Program-made: the position numbers and the translations under genes
Assembly: GCF_027186265.1 (NCBI RefSeq)
Contig: NZ_CP114176.1
Location: 2,294,001 to 2,358,000 of the forward strand
Length of the DNA stretch: 64,000 nucleotides
Direction: 5' to 3'
Source of the DNA: Lentibacillus daqui
GTDB taxonomy: Bacteria; Bacillota; Bacilli; Bacillales; Amphibacillaceae
In this document: positions 27,078-36,028 of the stretch, piece by piece
Layout: the number at the start of each line of letters is the position of its first letter
Position numbering within the stretch: the first letter of the stretch is position 1
The notes under the pieces: model-generated
What the model was told of the DNA's origin: nothing
The model's database searches: none
What the model saw: only the letters and a program-made list of their open reading frames with translations

Positions 27078-28622
27078 TCAATATTTTTCCTTTTGATATG
27101 CTGCCAGTTTTTCATATTCTGATTCCAAAACGCGGGAAATGCTAATAAAAATGGGCATGAGTTTTCTATATGCTTTAACATGTTCCGGATTTGGTTGATG
27201 TTTATAGGTTGCACCAACAAGTTCTTCTACCACATCAAATGAATCAATTTTACCCTGTGCGTACAACCCTAACAGGCATGCGCCCAAACAAGAAGACTCG
27301 TAACTTTCCGGAATAATGACATTTTGGTCAAAAATATCTGCCATCATTTGCCGCCATGTTTTTGATCTGGCAAACCCACCTGTTGCTTTGATCGCCGTCA
27401 CTGGTGTATCCATCACTTCCACCAAGGCCAGGAACACAGAATATAAATTAAAGATAACCCCTTCCAAAGCTGCTCTTACCATATGTTCTTTCTGATGATT
27501 CAGGGTTAGGCCAATAAATGAACCGCGTACATCCGCATTCCATAATGGTGCCCTTTCGCCTGCTAAGAACGGATGGAAAAGTAAGCCGTTTGCCCCTGGT
27601 TCCACGCGATCGGCAATTCTCGTTAACACTTCATACGAGTCGACACCAAGTCGTTTCGCAGTCTCCACCTCACTTGCAGCAAATTCATCACGGATCCATC
27701 GCAATACCATCCCGCCATTGTTAACCGGTCCACCAATAACCCAGTGGTCTTCCGTTAAGGCATAACAAAAAATACGCCCCTTTTCATCGGTATGCGGTTT
27801 GGGGATAACGGTACGAATTGCGCCACTTGTCCCGATCGTTACGGCAACCTCGCCTTTTTTGATGGAATTTACACCAATATTTGACAGCACCCCATCACTT
27901 GCCCCAATGACAAATGGCGTTTCTGGAAGAATCCCCATTTCCTCTGCGAACAGTTTGTGGCAACCGGTCATTATTTCTTTTGTAGACACAAGTCGTGACA
28001 GTTTATCCTCTGAAATACCGGCAACCTCAAGCGCCTGTTGATCCCATTTCAGCGCTTTCAGATTCATTAACCCCATCGCAGACGCAATCGAATAATCAAC
28101 CACGTAATCGCCAAATAATTGATAGAAGATATACTCCTTGATGCCGATATACTTTTTCGTTTGTTTGGCCAGGTCAGGTTGATCATGTTCCATCCAGGCA
28201 ATTTTACAAAGCGGCGACATTGGATGAATCGGCGTACCGGTTCGCCTGTAAATATCCTTGCCGTTTAAATCTTCCTTGATTTTTGTGGCCCAATGTGCAC
28301 TTCGATTATCTGCCCAGGTAATACATGGAGTTAAAGGTTGATCATTTTTGTCCATGGCAATGATACTGTGCATCGCGCTGCTGAATGAGATAAAAGATAA
28401 ATTTTCCGGGTCTATTTCGGCATTTTTCATCACGTTGCGGATGGATAAAAGCACCGCCTGAAAAATTTCTTCCGGATCCTGTTCAGCAGTTGCTATATCA
28501 GGTGTAGACAATGTATAGCCATTATTTTCGTTCGCGACAATTTCCCCTGTTTCCCGGTATAAAACCGCCTTTGTACTTGTTGTACCGATATCTACCCCGA
28601 TCATGTATTTATGTTTATTCAT
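27078..28622 (-). CDS. gntK: Gluconokinase (FGGY family)
   Basis: ATP-dependent sugar kinase of 514 aa that makes 6-phosphogluconate from gluconate. The actin-like ATPase N-terminus MIGVDIGTTSTKAV, the sugar-contact segment SSAMHSIIAMD, the second-domain GTSGAIRTV and the C-terminal ATGGFARSKTWRQ signature are all present. They fit gluconokinase rather than xylulose kinase. GAGGGAG lies four bases before the ATG. The gntR, gntP and gnd genes of a gnt operon are absent. A TnpB remnant runs into the start codon, so the promoter is probably within that relic. Confidence 0.88.
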   Translation of the reverse strand: MNKHKYMIGVDIGTTSTKAVLYRETGEIVANENNGYTLSTPDIATAEQDPEEIFQAVLLSIRNVMKNAEIDPENLSFISFSSAMHSIIAMDKNDQPLTPCITWADNRSAHWATKIKEDLNGKDIYRRTGTPIHPMSPLCKIAWMEHDQPDLAKQTKKYIGIKEYIFYQLFGDYVVDYSIASAMGLMNLKALKWDQQALEVAGISEDKLSRLVSTKEIMTGCHKLFAEEMGILPETPFVIGASDGVLSNIGVNSIKKGEVAVTIGTSGAIRTVIPKPHTDEKGRIFCYALTEDHWVIGGPVNNGGMVLRWIRDEFAASEVETAKRLGVDSYEVLTRIADRVEPGANGLLFHPFLAGERAPLWNADVRGSFIGLTLNHQKEHMVRAALEGVIFNLYSVFLALVEVMDTPVTAIKATGGFARSKTWRQMMADIFDQNVIIPESYESSCLGACLLGLYAQGKIDSFDVVEELVGATYKHQPNPEHVKAYRKLMPIFISISRVLESEYEKLAAYQKEKY

Positions 28623-28830
28623 AAGACTCCCTCACTTTTCGCATCATTTCCTTACTGTTCCACAGCTTTTCTATCTTATTTTTATTGGTTACCATACGAC
28701 GGATGTCAAGATCCTCCACAGCAATAATGGAATAGTCTTTTGCCAAATGGTAACTTAATTTATGTAAAAAATCTCTTCTTTGGTTTGCTACCTTTTCATG
28801 AATGGAACGGACCTTGATGACTTGTTTTAC
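28615..28830 (-). pseudogene. Internal fragment of an IS200/IS605-type TnpB
   Basis: An open stretch of 71 codons without a start. It includes IHEKVANQRRDFLHKLSYHL followed by KDYSIIAVEDLDIRRM. This is the conserved TnpB segment between the helical linker and the RuvC motif with its catalytic Glu (VEDL). Both ends of the gene, the zinc finger and the RuvC-III part are missing. The frame ends in a stop that overlaps the gntK start codon. Confidence 0.8.
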
Positions 28831-28944
28831 ATATATGCAAGTATACTATTTCATACATCATTAGGCGAATTTTTCATTAGTTTCACGGAAAATCCTTACT
28901 GATATTAACAAAGCTTGAGTATTGAATTGTTTGAAAAACTTATA

Positions 28945-29175
28945 TATTGATCGGGTGCGGGTGGATATGAACTGGATAATCAGAAAATCGATCACGCGGG
29001 TAGGGGCTTCGACCGAATAATGGTTAACATCGACCGTGTGGGCTGCTATATCGACCAAATAAACGGGGATTTCGACCTGGTGAATCGCTATATCGTCCAG
29101 AAAAACCGGAACATCAACCGAACGGGCTACTATATTGACCCAAAAATGATAATATCGACCGGGGTAGAAGATTTT
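28945..29175. repeat. 21-bp array, family D, about eleven units
   Basis: Units begin at 28945, 28966, 28987, 29008, 29029, 29050, 29071, 29092, 29113, 29134 and about 29154. Nearly every unit opens with the core [AT]TCGACC or a one- or two-base variant. The other 14 positions are essentially different in each unit. It lies between the TnpB relic and a small acidic gene. Confidence 0.85.
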
Positions 29176-29258
29176 TTAATGTGGGTAACAATATAATCTC
29201 TATGTCATAATTTGATTGTTTACAACAAAGAATAAAAACACGATTGGAGGGATAAGTA

Positions 29259-29438
29259 TTGGATAAAAAAATGAATAAAAAGAACGGACAAACTCGAATA
29301 GATCATGATGTTGTTGCACCGGGAATCGATGAAGAAGATTCGTATGGCGAAGATGCTACTCGATCAGAAGTCGAACATAGCGATTCAACAAAAGTCACCA
29401 GGCTGATTTATGATGAATATGATCCGAGTGAACCATAA
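29259..29438 (+). CDS. Small acidic hypothetical protein
   Basis: Protein of 59 aa starting at TTG, eight bases after GGAGG. The sequence is charged and disordered, with HDVVAPGIDEEDSYGEDATR and a conserved-looking end TRLIYDEYDPSEP. I do not recognise a named family. The strong ribosome site, compact size and own terminator support expression. Such small acidic proteins are common in halophilic and sporulating bacilli. Confidence 0.65.
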   Translation: MDKKMNKKNGQTRIDHDVVAPGIDEEDSYGEDATRSEVEHSDSTKVTRLIYDEYDPSEP

Positions 29439-29458
29439 TTACTTAACACATGGTCGGA

Positions 29459-29496
29459 ATGGAGGGGTCTCCTTTTGAAAGACCCTTCCAATTTTT
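29459..29496 (+). terminator. Terminator after the small acidic gene
   Basis: GGAGGGGTCT / AGACCCTTCC stem followed by AATTTTT. Confidence 0.8.
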
Positions 29497-29888
29497 ATGT
29501 GAACTTTTGCATTGTCGTACCTTTCTATTGCAACCCGATTTTTTTCTCTCCTATCCGCCTCACCTTCCTTTCTTTTAAACATGACGGCTATACTCTCAAC
29601 TTTTTCTCGGATTTTTTCCTTTCCTATCCCTGCTCTCGGCTGATTCTTCGTGTTTTTTCATTGCAATCGACCGTGATAACCCTTTTTTTAAAAAGATTTT
29701 CCATATTTTCCAGTCATCTATTAAACGCATTCGCTCGGTTTATCACCTGTAAATAGATGAAATTGACGCTTGGAGGCTACCACCCTTCCATTGATTTTAA
29801 ATAAGCGTACTTTCCTTAATAAAATCAGAATTTACTCCCCTCTTTACAAATCAATGTAAAAGGCGTAATATAAGCTAGGTTAAATTAT
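29497..29888. other. Pyrimidine-rich gene-free region with family B repeat
   Basis: About 390 bp, T/C-rich on the plus strand. It contains TCTCGG-type family B motifs at 29600-29690 (TCTCGGCTGATT and AATCGACCGTGATAACCC) similar to 6371-6473. No protein-like frame is present. Confidence 0.5.
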
Positions 29889-29900
29889 TTACCTAGGTAA
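29889..29900. promoter_or_regulatory. Operator palindrome of the MarR-MFS operon
   Basis: Perfect 12-bp palindrome TTACCTAGGTAA just upstream of a TATTATACA-type -10 region and 22 bp before marR. A likely MarR binding site. Confidence 0.65.
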
Positions 29901-29921
29901 GTATTATACAGGAGTGAGGTT

Positions 29922-30353
29922 ATGAACAGTAATATGAATCGCGATTTATTTCACTTATTAAACCAGCGCTACCGTTACATTGCCAAAGAAATGAATAACC
30001 TGCTGCGTGAATATGGCTTATATGCATCCCAGTGGTCGATTATTTACTGTCTTGAAAAATTTGGTTCGATGACACAAACAGAAATCTGGAAATATTTAAA
30101 TGTTGAGGCACCGACCGTTACGAGAACAATTACACGATTGGAAAATAACGGCTGGATCATTCGTACACAGGGTAACGACAAACGTGAACGTGTTATTGCA
30201 CTAACAAGTGATGCCAAAGATAAATTTGCGACCATCCATCAGAAAATGGATCGGTTGGAAGAGAGCATGCTGGCTAGTTTTACATCGGAAGAAAAAGCGG
30301 ATTTACAACAACTATTATTAAAAATAAATGCTACAGGAGAGGAATTGGATTGA
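29922..30353 (+). CDS. MarR family regulator
   Basis: Winged-helix regulator of 143 aa. The helix-turn-helix and wing region read MTQTEIWKYLNVEAPTVTRT, then IIRTQGNDKRERVIALT. GGAGTGAGG precedes the ATG. Its last codon and stop overlap the TTG start of the following MFS gene, so both are translationally coupled. The palindrome TTACCTAGGTAA in the promoter suggests autoregulation and control of efflux. Confidence 0.9.
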   Translation: MNSNMNRDLFHLLNQRYRYIAKEMNNLLREYGLYASQWSIIYCLEKFGSMTQTEIWKYLNVEAPTVTRTITRLENNGWIIRTQGNDKRERVIALTSDAKDKFATIHQKMDRLEESMLASFTSEEKADLQQLLLKINATGEELD

Positions 30354-31570
30354 ATAAAAATTATCAGGAACCAATTTGGACAAAAAGTTTTATTGGAATT
30401 TCCGTAACCCAGTTTATGGTATACTTGACGTTTTATGCCTTGTTAACAACCTTGCCAATCTTCGTCATTAAACAACTGGGTGGAACGAATGCACAGGGTG
30501 GACTAGCAGTCACATTAATGCTGATAACCGCCATCATTGTGCGACCATTCTCGGCCAAATTTTTGGATTGGGTTGGAAAGAAAAAAGGGCTCATTATTTG
30601 TGTAGCCATCTATACTGCAACAACGTTTGTTTACATCTGGACAGATCAATTCATGCCATTAATGTTATTGCGACTTTTTCACGGAATTTCATTTGGGGTG
30701 ATTTCAACCGCAACCGGAGCAATAGCAGCCGATGTTATTCCGGAAAAACGTCGCGGGGAAGGACTTGGTTATTTTGCCATGGCAATGAATCTGGCAGTTG
30801 TTGCTGGTCCATTCATTAGTTTAACTTTACTGCAATTTGTATCGTTTCAAGTACTGTTTACAACACTTAGCATACTAATGATTGGCGGTATCGTCTGTTC
30901 CCTGGTAGTCCATGTTGCGCAAAATACGAATACACAACAGGAACAAGTTAACAAAAAGTTTTCGTTGCACGATATGATTGAATTAAAAGCACTACCAATT
31001 TCATTAATATGCAGTTTGGCGTCTCTGGCATATGCAAGTGTGCTTTCCTTTGTTTCTGTTTATTCGGAGTCTATTGGGCTTGCATCTGTTTCGAGCTATT
31101 TCTTTTTAGTGTTCGCGATTGTCATGATCATATCGCGGCCATATTTCGGCCCATTATTTGATACGAAGGGACCTAAATATGTGATTCTGCCATGTCTATT
31201 GCTTTTCGCGGTTGGTCTTGCTGCATTAAGTATTACACACAACGGCTGGATGCTGCTTTTATCAGCGGCTTTAACCGGGCTTGGTTATGGAACCATCCTG
31301 CCAAGTTTTCAAACGATGGCGATTCAAGCAGCACCGAGTCACCGAAGCAGCCATGCAACAGCAACATTTTTCATGGTGTATGATACCGGAATCGCGGTTG
31401 GATCATTTATCTGGGGCTTTGTCGTAAGTGGTTTCGGATTCCCAAGTCTATATTTGTTATGTGCCCTATTAGTTGTTGTTACCACGATCTTATTTATGGT
31501 TCATCAATCATGGCAGCATAAGCATCATACGCCGCAAAGCAATGAATTATCTGCCAACACGAGTAGCTGA
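30350..31570 (+). CDS. MFS transporter (12-TM exporter)
   Basis: Integral membrane transporter of 406 aa with 12 predicted helices, similar to YwoG/YfkF-type drug exporters. The start is TTG overlapping the stop of marR by four bases. Motif A is partly kept (KFLDWVGKKKG), with exporter-type glycines in AVVAGPFISLTLL. The marR-MFS arrangement is typical of inducible drug efflux. Ends at a strong terminator. Confidence 0.88.
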   Translation: MNKNYQEPIWTKSFIGISVTQFMVYLTFYALLTTLPIFVIKQLGGTNAQGGLAVTLMLITAIIVRPFSAKFLDWVGKKKGLIICVAIYTATTFVYIWTDQFMPLMLLRLFHGISFGVISTATGAIAADVIPEKRRGEGLGYFAMAMNLAVVAGPFISLTLLQFVSFQVLFTTLSILMIGGIVCSLVVHVAQNTNTQQEQVNKKFSLHDMIELKALPISLICSLASLAYASVLSFVSVYSESIGLASVSSYFFLVFAIVMIISRPYFGPLFDTKGPKYVILPCLLLFAVGLAALSITHNGWMLLLSAALTGLGYGTILPSFQTMAIQAAPSHRSSHATATFFMVYDTGIAVGSFIWGFVVSGFGFPSLYLLCALLVVVTTILFMVHQSWQHKHHTPQSNELSANTSS

Positions 31571-31602
31571 TATGCACGACCATTCCTGCCAACTTTGCTG
31601 CT

Positions 31603-31640
31603 AAACTTTTTACACTAAACTGGGTGTAAAAAGTTTATCG
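31603..31640 (+). terminator. Terminator of the MarR-MFS operon
   Basis: Perfect 13-bp stem AAACTTTTTACAC (31603-31615) / GTGTAAAAAGTTT (31624-31636). Its last bases run into the family C array. Confidence 0.75.
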
Positions 31641-31733
31641 GCGGTTTTGGTGCTTTTATCAGCGACCTTTACTATTTTTACGGCGATTTGGCACAATTTA
31701 TCGGCGATTTTTCCACTTTTATCGGCGGTTTAC
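31634..31733. repeat. 21-bp array, family C, nearly five units
   Basis: Units start at 31634, 31655, 31676, 31697 and 31718 (partial). Core TTTATCGGCGRTTT, with tails such as TGGTGCT and TCCACT. The same family lies at 14171-14219. Confidence 0.85.
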
Positions 31734-31847
31734 TTTTTCCAGACAGCAGTTGTGAGTCTTTTTTTGATAAATATACATAACTAGCGCAAATTCGTAAACC
31801 ATAGTAACTGTGAGCATCTGCTCTAAAAAATCGTGGGAGGTTTTATG

Positions 31848-32171
31848 ATGGCAAATCAAAATCAAAACCAGAATCAACAGCAAAATCAACAGCAGGCGCA
31901 GCAAGCACTGCAACAGGCTCAACAAGCGCAACAAGCAGTGCAGCAGGCACAATCTAGTGCAAATCCGCAGCAAGTGCAACAAGCACAACAACAGTTGCAG
32001 CAAGCCCAGCAACAACTACAAAATGCACAAGCTAATGCCGGTGCCCAGCAAAACACACAATTGCAGCAGGCACAACAGCAAGTGCAACAAGCATTGCAAC
32101 AAGTACAACAGTCACAGCAGCCGCAATCGCAGGCTACTCAGCAACAAAATAACAATAATAGTTTCCAATAA
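31848..32171 (+). CDS. Gln-rich low-complexity protein
   Basis: Protein of 107 aa, nearly half Gln, the rest mostly Ala, Asn, Leu and Val. After a QNQNQNQQQNQQ start it runs in a heptad-like pattern (QQAQQALQQAQQAQQAVQQA), which would form a Gln-rich coiled coil, and ends in NNNNSFQ. GGGAGG lies seven bases before ATG 31848. No family is recognised. Similar proteins in bacilli are spore-associated, but there is no direct evidence here. Confidence 0.75.
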   Translation: MANQNQNQNQQQNQQQAQQALQQAQQAQQAVQQAQSSANPQQVQQAQQQLQQAQQQLQNAQANAGAQQNTQLQQAQQQVQQALQQVQQSQQPQSQATQQQNNNNSFQ

Positions 32172-32218
32172 GCTTGGGGAACTATCGAAAAGCGTAGTTG
32201 CTTGTTACGAATCAGCAA

Positions 32219-32248
32219 AAAAAGGGAATCGCACTGATTCCCTTTTTT
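32219..32248 (+). terminator. Terminator of the Gln-rich gene
   Basis: AAAGGGAATC / GATTCCCTTT stem with flanking A and T runs, usable for dacC on the other strand as well. Confidence 0.85.
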
Positions 32249-32266
32249 TGCTGTCTATTTGTAGAT

Positions 32267-33790
32267 TCAACCATGATCAAAAATAATTTGTACCAACTTA
32301 TCCTCTATCTCCGGCCCTTCTTCCTCATCCAGCAAATTATTCAACATAATGGAAAAGATAAGTTTATCACCAGCTTTTGTTTCCATATATCCTGATAATG
32401 TGCTTACTCCATCAATCGTTCCCGTTTTAGCACGTACCTTCCCCTGTAAATCTTTCATCCGCTCACGTAATGTGCCACCCGTCATTTTTTCTTTTTCACC
32501 GGCAACTGGTAGCGCATTTAAATAGGAAGAAAACCAATCCTTATTTTGCACCTGATATAGTAATTTCGTAATTTCATGAGGCTGGATCAAATCAACGTGG
32601 GAGATTCCTGAACCATCATGGATAATCATAGAATCTTTATCTAAACCAAAATCGTCCAGCTCTTTTCCCATCACCTCCAGCCCATTCTCCCAGCTGCCTT
32701 CCCGTTTCTTTTTCTTCCCCATTTCCTTTACAAGTACCTCTGCATGCGTATTATTGCTCAATTTCATAAACGGAACAAGCAAATCCGACAGTGGCATGGA
32801 TTGGCGGGAAAAAAGCTTCTTCGTCTTGGCAGGCGTTTTACCGCTCTTTACCTCTCCTGTCCAGGAAATATCATTCTTTTCCAATGCCTGCTGAAACAAA
32901 TTCAATGCATAGTCCGTTGGCTCCCAAACTGCCATCCATTCACGGACATCAGCGGATCCAACAGGAATGGTTCCGTTGATGATAATCGTATTCGATCCAT
33001 GTTCCCGTTCAACGGTAATATCCGCTTCCTCCCCGGCAGCAACCGTTTCTGCCTTATTGACAATTTGTACGTAATCGGTCGCGGGTTTGATTGAAAATGT
33101 CGGCTTCACACCAACAGCACTGCCCGGACGAACATTAACAATCACAGTTCCGGCATCATAATCCTTGTCCGGCGAAACAGTTAACGCTGATATTTGGGCA
33201 CCGTAGTAATACTGTTCATCATTCCAAATTAAATCCGGAGAGAGACGGTCATCATCATACCATGAATCATCACCAATAATATCGCCTTCAATGGTTTCGA
33301 TCCCCCTATTCTTTATTTTTTTGGCAAACGTCCCGAAGTCGTCAGGAAGTAGGGTTGGATCCCCTTTTCCCTTTAAATAAAGATTGCCTTGAAGTTTGTT
33401 TCCTTTCTCCGTACCATCTGTTCGCAACTCAGTGGGAAAAGTATAATCATCGCCTAGTGTAGAAAGAGCGGATGCGGCTGTTAAGAGTTTCAGATTGGAT
33501 GCCGGTCGTAATCTTGTATCTCCCAAATGCTCGTACAAAATGTTGCCCGTGTCAGCGGAACGAATGCTTATGCCAACGAGCGCGCCGTCCAGGAGGGGTT
33601 CCTGTTGAATCAATTTGTCTAACGGCTTTTTCAAGGAACTTGTTTCGTCCGATCGGGTTTGTTGTTTCATTACACGCATCTCCTTTGCCTTCGATACAAA
33701 TTCTTCATCATAGTTTGAAGATATCGGTGATGCAAGCATGACTAAAGCCAGAAGCACAAGCCCACAAACACCAAATTTCATATATCGCAC
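32267..33790 (-). CDS. dacC: D-alanyl-D-alanine carboxypeptidase/endopeptidase (PBP4a type)
   Basis: Peptidase family S13 penicillin-binding protein that trims peptidoglycan cross-links outside the membrane. An N-terminal hydrophobic signal (GLVLLALVMLAS) is followed by the SxxK motif at Ser98-Lys101 (RPASNLKLL), the SxN-type motif in MKLSNNTHAEV and the KTG motif in VRAKTGTIDGV. The large domain inserted between motifs 1 and 2 is typical of the class. The start is GTG five bases after GAGGTG. Monocistronic. Confidence 0.92.
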   Translation of the reverse strand: MRYMKFGVCGLVLLALVMLASPISSNYDEEFVSKAKEMRVMKQQTRSDETSSLKKPLDKLIQQEPLLDGALVGISIRSADTGNILYEHLGDTRLRPASNLKLLTAASALSTLGDDYTFPTELRTDGTEKGNKLQGNLYLKGKGDPTLLPDDFGTFAKKIKNRGIETIEGDIIGDDSWYDDDRLSPDLIWNDEQYYYGAQISALTVSPDKDYDAGTVIVNVRPGSAVGVKPTFSIKPATDYVQIVNKAETVAAGEEADITVEREHGSNTIIINGTIPVGSADVREWMAVWEPTDYALNLFQQALEKNDISWTGEVKSGKTPAKTKKLFSRQSMPLSDLLVPFMKLSNNTHAEVLVKEMGKKKKREGSWENGLEVMGKELDDFGLDKDSMIIHDGSGISHVDLIQPHEITKLLYQVQNKDWFSSYLNALPVAGEKEKMTGGTLRERMKDLQGKVRAKTGTIDGVSTLSGYMETKAGDKLIFSIMLNNLLDEEEGPEIEDKLVQIIFDHG

Positions 33791-33935
33791 GTTTTCACCT
33801 CATCATATTTACCTGCTATGAAGTATTTCCACATTCGTTGGTCAAATTCCTCTTTTATATACTGGGATCCGTATTTTTAAAATGGATGAAACGAATTGTG
33901 GTCAAACGACTACCTGAAACAATCGTGATCAGGCA

Positions 33936-34159
33936 ATGAAAATAATTAATGTAGCAAAGGAGGTTAGTGAAATGACTTCGGGATTTGAACGACATTTGGA
34001 TTTGATTGAAAAAAGAGATGAGGAAACTGGAGAAAAAATAGGAGAGAAGAAAAAACAATTGAAGTAACCAAAAACCTGATAAAGGACGGGATAAGTATCG
34101 AATTAATTGCTAAACACACCGGACTGAATGAAAGTGAAATCAAAGAAATTGGAAGGTAA
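33936..34159 (+). pseudogene. C-terminal remnant of an Rpn/PD-(D/E)XK nuclease-transposase
   Basis: Two frames together give the tail of this family. The first has MKIINVAKEVSEMTSGFERH and GEKIGEKKKQLK followed by a stop. After a frameshift, the second continues VTKNLIKDGISIELIAKHTG and LNESEIKEIGR. The 'GxSIExIAxxTGLxxxEI' ending is characteristic of recombination-promoting nuclease/putative transposase proteins. The nuclease domain is gone. Confidence 0.7.
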
Positions 34160-34166
34160 ATATTTA

Positions 34167-34196
34167 CTTCCGCCTTCTATTTTGAAGGCGGAAGTT
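34167..34196. terminator. Hairpin after the Rpn remnant
   Basis: CTTCCGCCTTC / GAAGGCGGAAG, perfect stem, with a weak T-run. Confidence 0.55.
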
Positions 34197-34289
34197 ACCA
34201 CAAACCAAAGATAATCATAAATGTGCTCTGCTCTATAAAATTACTGAGGTGTAGTCTAAATTAAAACCCAATCGGTACCCCTGTCAGGT

Positions 34290-36005
34290 TTAAACAAGCA
34301 TACCACCATTCTTATTATACTTCAGGATACCTTCTGAAGCCCGGTAAGCCATTGCACCAACCGTCCCTGTCGGATTGTAGCCACTGTTATGGGCAAATGC
34401 CGATGCGCCAACCACAAACACGTTATCCATGTCCCACATTTGTGAGTAATTGTTCACTGCAGATGAGTCAGGGTCAGCACCCATGATGACACCGCCTGTA
34501 TTGTGAGTGGATTGATACGTTGTGATATCATATGGTCCCAATTCATCCATGGAATCAATCTGATCGGCACCCATTTCTTTTAAAATCTCGCTAGCCTTAC
34601 TAGCAGTAAACTTGGCCAATTCGCTGTCTTGATCCTCAAAATCAAAAGTCATACGGATGAGCGGATCACCAAACGTGTCTTTGTACGTTGGATCGAGATC
34701 AAGATAGTGATGTTTGTAAGGCATACTCGCACCCATTGCCCCGACTGATAACGTCTTGTTCACATACTCAAGCGAATTTTTCTTAAAATCTGCCCCCCAG
34801 GTCGGAGAGCCCTTTGGAATTGGATTGTTCTCGATTGGTCTCGCCCCGGGTTGGGTTAGTGCAAGGTAGCCGCCATGAATAAAATTCAAATCGGAATGAT
34901 CAAAATTATCCCCATTAAAATCATCAATAGCCATACCCAGAGCACCAGCACCAGCAAAGTTATTAAATTCCTGATCTTTAAAAAAACCGGTAGCTGCACC
35001 CTTAATAACTTGATAGGCGTAGTTTTTTCCAATTACACCGTTTCCTGTCGCGGGATCATAGGGACGACCTACTTTTGAGTTAAGCAACAATTTTACATTA
35101 TTAAACACATAGGAGGTTACCACAACAATATCTGCCGGCTGTTCAATCTCTTCACCTGTTGTCGTATCGGTATAAAGCACTCCTGTTGCTTTCCCGCCCT
35201 TATGTACAATCCGTCGTACCCAGGAATGTGTCCGTAAGTCAAATTTTCCTGTTTTATTGGCAACTGGAATAACCGTTACAACCGGATCAGCCTTTGCCCC
35301 ATATTCACAGCCGAACCGCTCACAAAAAGAACAGTATTGACATGCAGACCGGGCAATGCCATCCGGGTTCGTATAGTTTTCCGACAAATTCGCCGATGGG
35401 ATCGTATACGGATGGTATTTTAAATTTTCGGTAGCCTTTTTAAATAAGTCCATTTGCTTGGAATGCTTCATAGGTCCGGTTGGATATTTATCCGAACGTT
35501 TTCCTCCTAATGGATTTTCTTCACCGGAAATACCAGCCATCTTCTCGAATTGATCAAAATAGGGCTCGAGTTCATCATAGGTAATCCCCCAATCTTGAAT
35601 CGTCATATCGGCCGGAATTTTGTCCTTTCCATAGCGATCAATTGTTTTACTGCGGATTTCGAAATCATACGGCAGAAAACGAAAAGCTTGTCCATTCCAA
35701 TGCACGCCTGCCCCGCCAAGTCCTTCCCCTAATAGAAACGAGCCATATTGTCGCATCGGCAAGGCACGCATTTTTTCATTACTTCTGAATGTTAAGGTTT
35801 CCTTGGATAAATCCTGCATTAATTCTTTGCGAACGGCATAACGTAATTCATCATGCACCATATAATAATCTTCTGTATGTCGCTCTTCACCCTTTTCAAG
35901 GCCAACAACCTGAAGACCTTTTTTAGTTAACTCAGAGGCAATAATCCCGCCGCCCCAGCCAACTCCAACAATAACAACATCTGTTTTTGGCATCTTTTTC
36001 GCCAT
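34290..36005 (-). CDS. GMC-family dehydrogenase, large FAD subunit (gluconate 2-dehydrogenase type)
   Basis: FAD oxidoreductase of 571 aa. N-terminal Rossmann motif VIVGVGWGGGIIASEL, the GMC segment GEGLGGAGVHWNGQAFR, a Cys-containing stretch CQYCSFCERFGCEYGAKA and the C-terminal catalytic region THNTGGVIMG...NPTGTVGAMAYRA. It resembles the large subunit of membrane-bound sugar or sugar-acid dehydrogenases. It follows the subunit-3 gene by 23 bp. No cytochrome subunit is adjacent, so the electron acceptor is unknown. Confidence 0.88.
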   Translation of the reverse strand: MAKKMPKTDVVIVGVGWGGGIIASELTKKGLQVVGLEKGEERHTEDYYMVHDELRYAVRKELMQDLSKETLTFRSNEKMRALPMRQYGSFLLGEGLGGAGVHWNGQAFRFLPYDFEIRSKTIDRYGKDKIPADMTIQDWGITYDELEPYFDQFEKMAGISGEENPLGGKRSDKYPTGPMKHSKQMDLFKKATENLKYHPYTIPSANLSENYTNPDGIARSACQYCSFCERFGCEYGAKADPVVTVIPVANKTGKFDLRTHSWVRRIVHKGGKATGVLYTDTTTGEEIEQPADIVVVTSYVFNNVKLLLNSKVGRPYDPATGNGVIGKNYAYQVIKGAATGFFKDQEFNNFAGAGALGMAIDDFNGDNFDHSDLNFIHGGYLALTQPGARPIENNPIPKGSPTWGADFKKNSLEYVNKTLSVGAMGASMPYKHHYLDLDPTYKDTFGDPLIRMTFDFEDQDSELAKFTASKASEILKEMGADQIDSMDELGPYDITTYQSTHNTGGVIMGADPDSSAVNNYSQMWDMDNVFVVGASAFAHNSGYNPTGTVGAMAYRASEGILKYNKNGGMLV

Positions 36006-36028
36006 ATTTAGCCACCTCTTCTCTTCTA

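Noticed and set aside
29475..29756. Pyrimidine-rich 93-codon frame
   Set aside because: Low-complexity Phe/Ser/Leu translation over family B repeats, starting inside a terminator.
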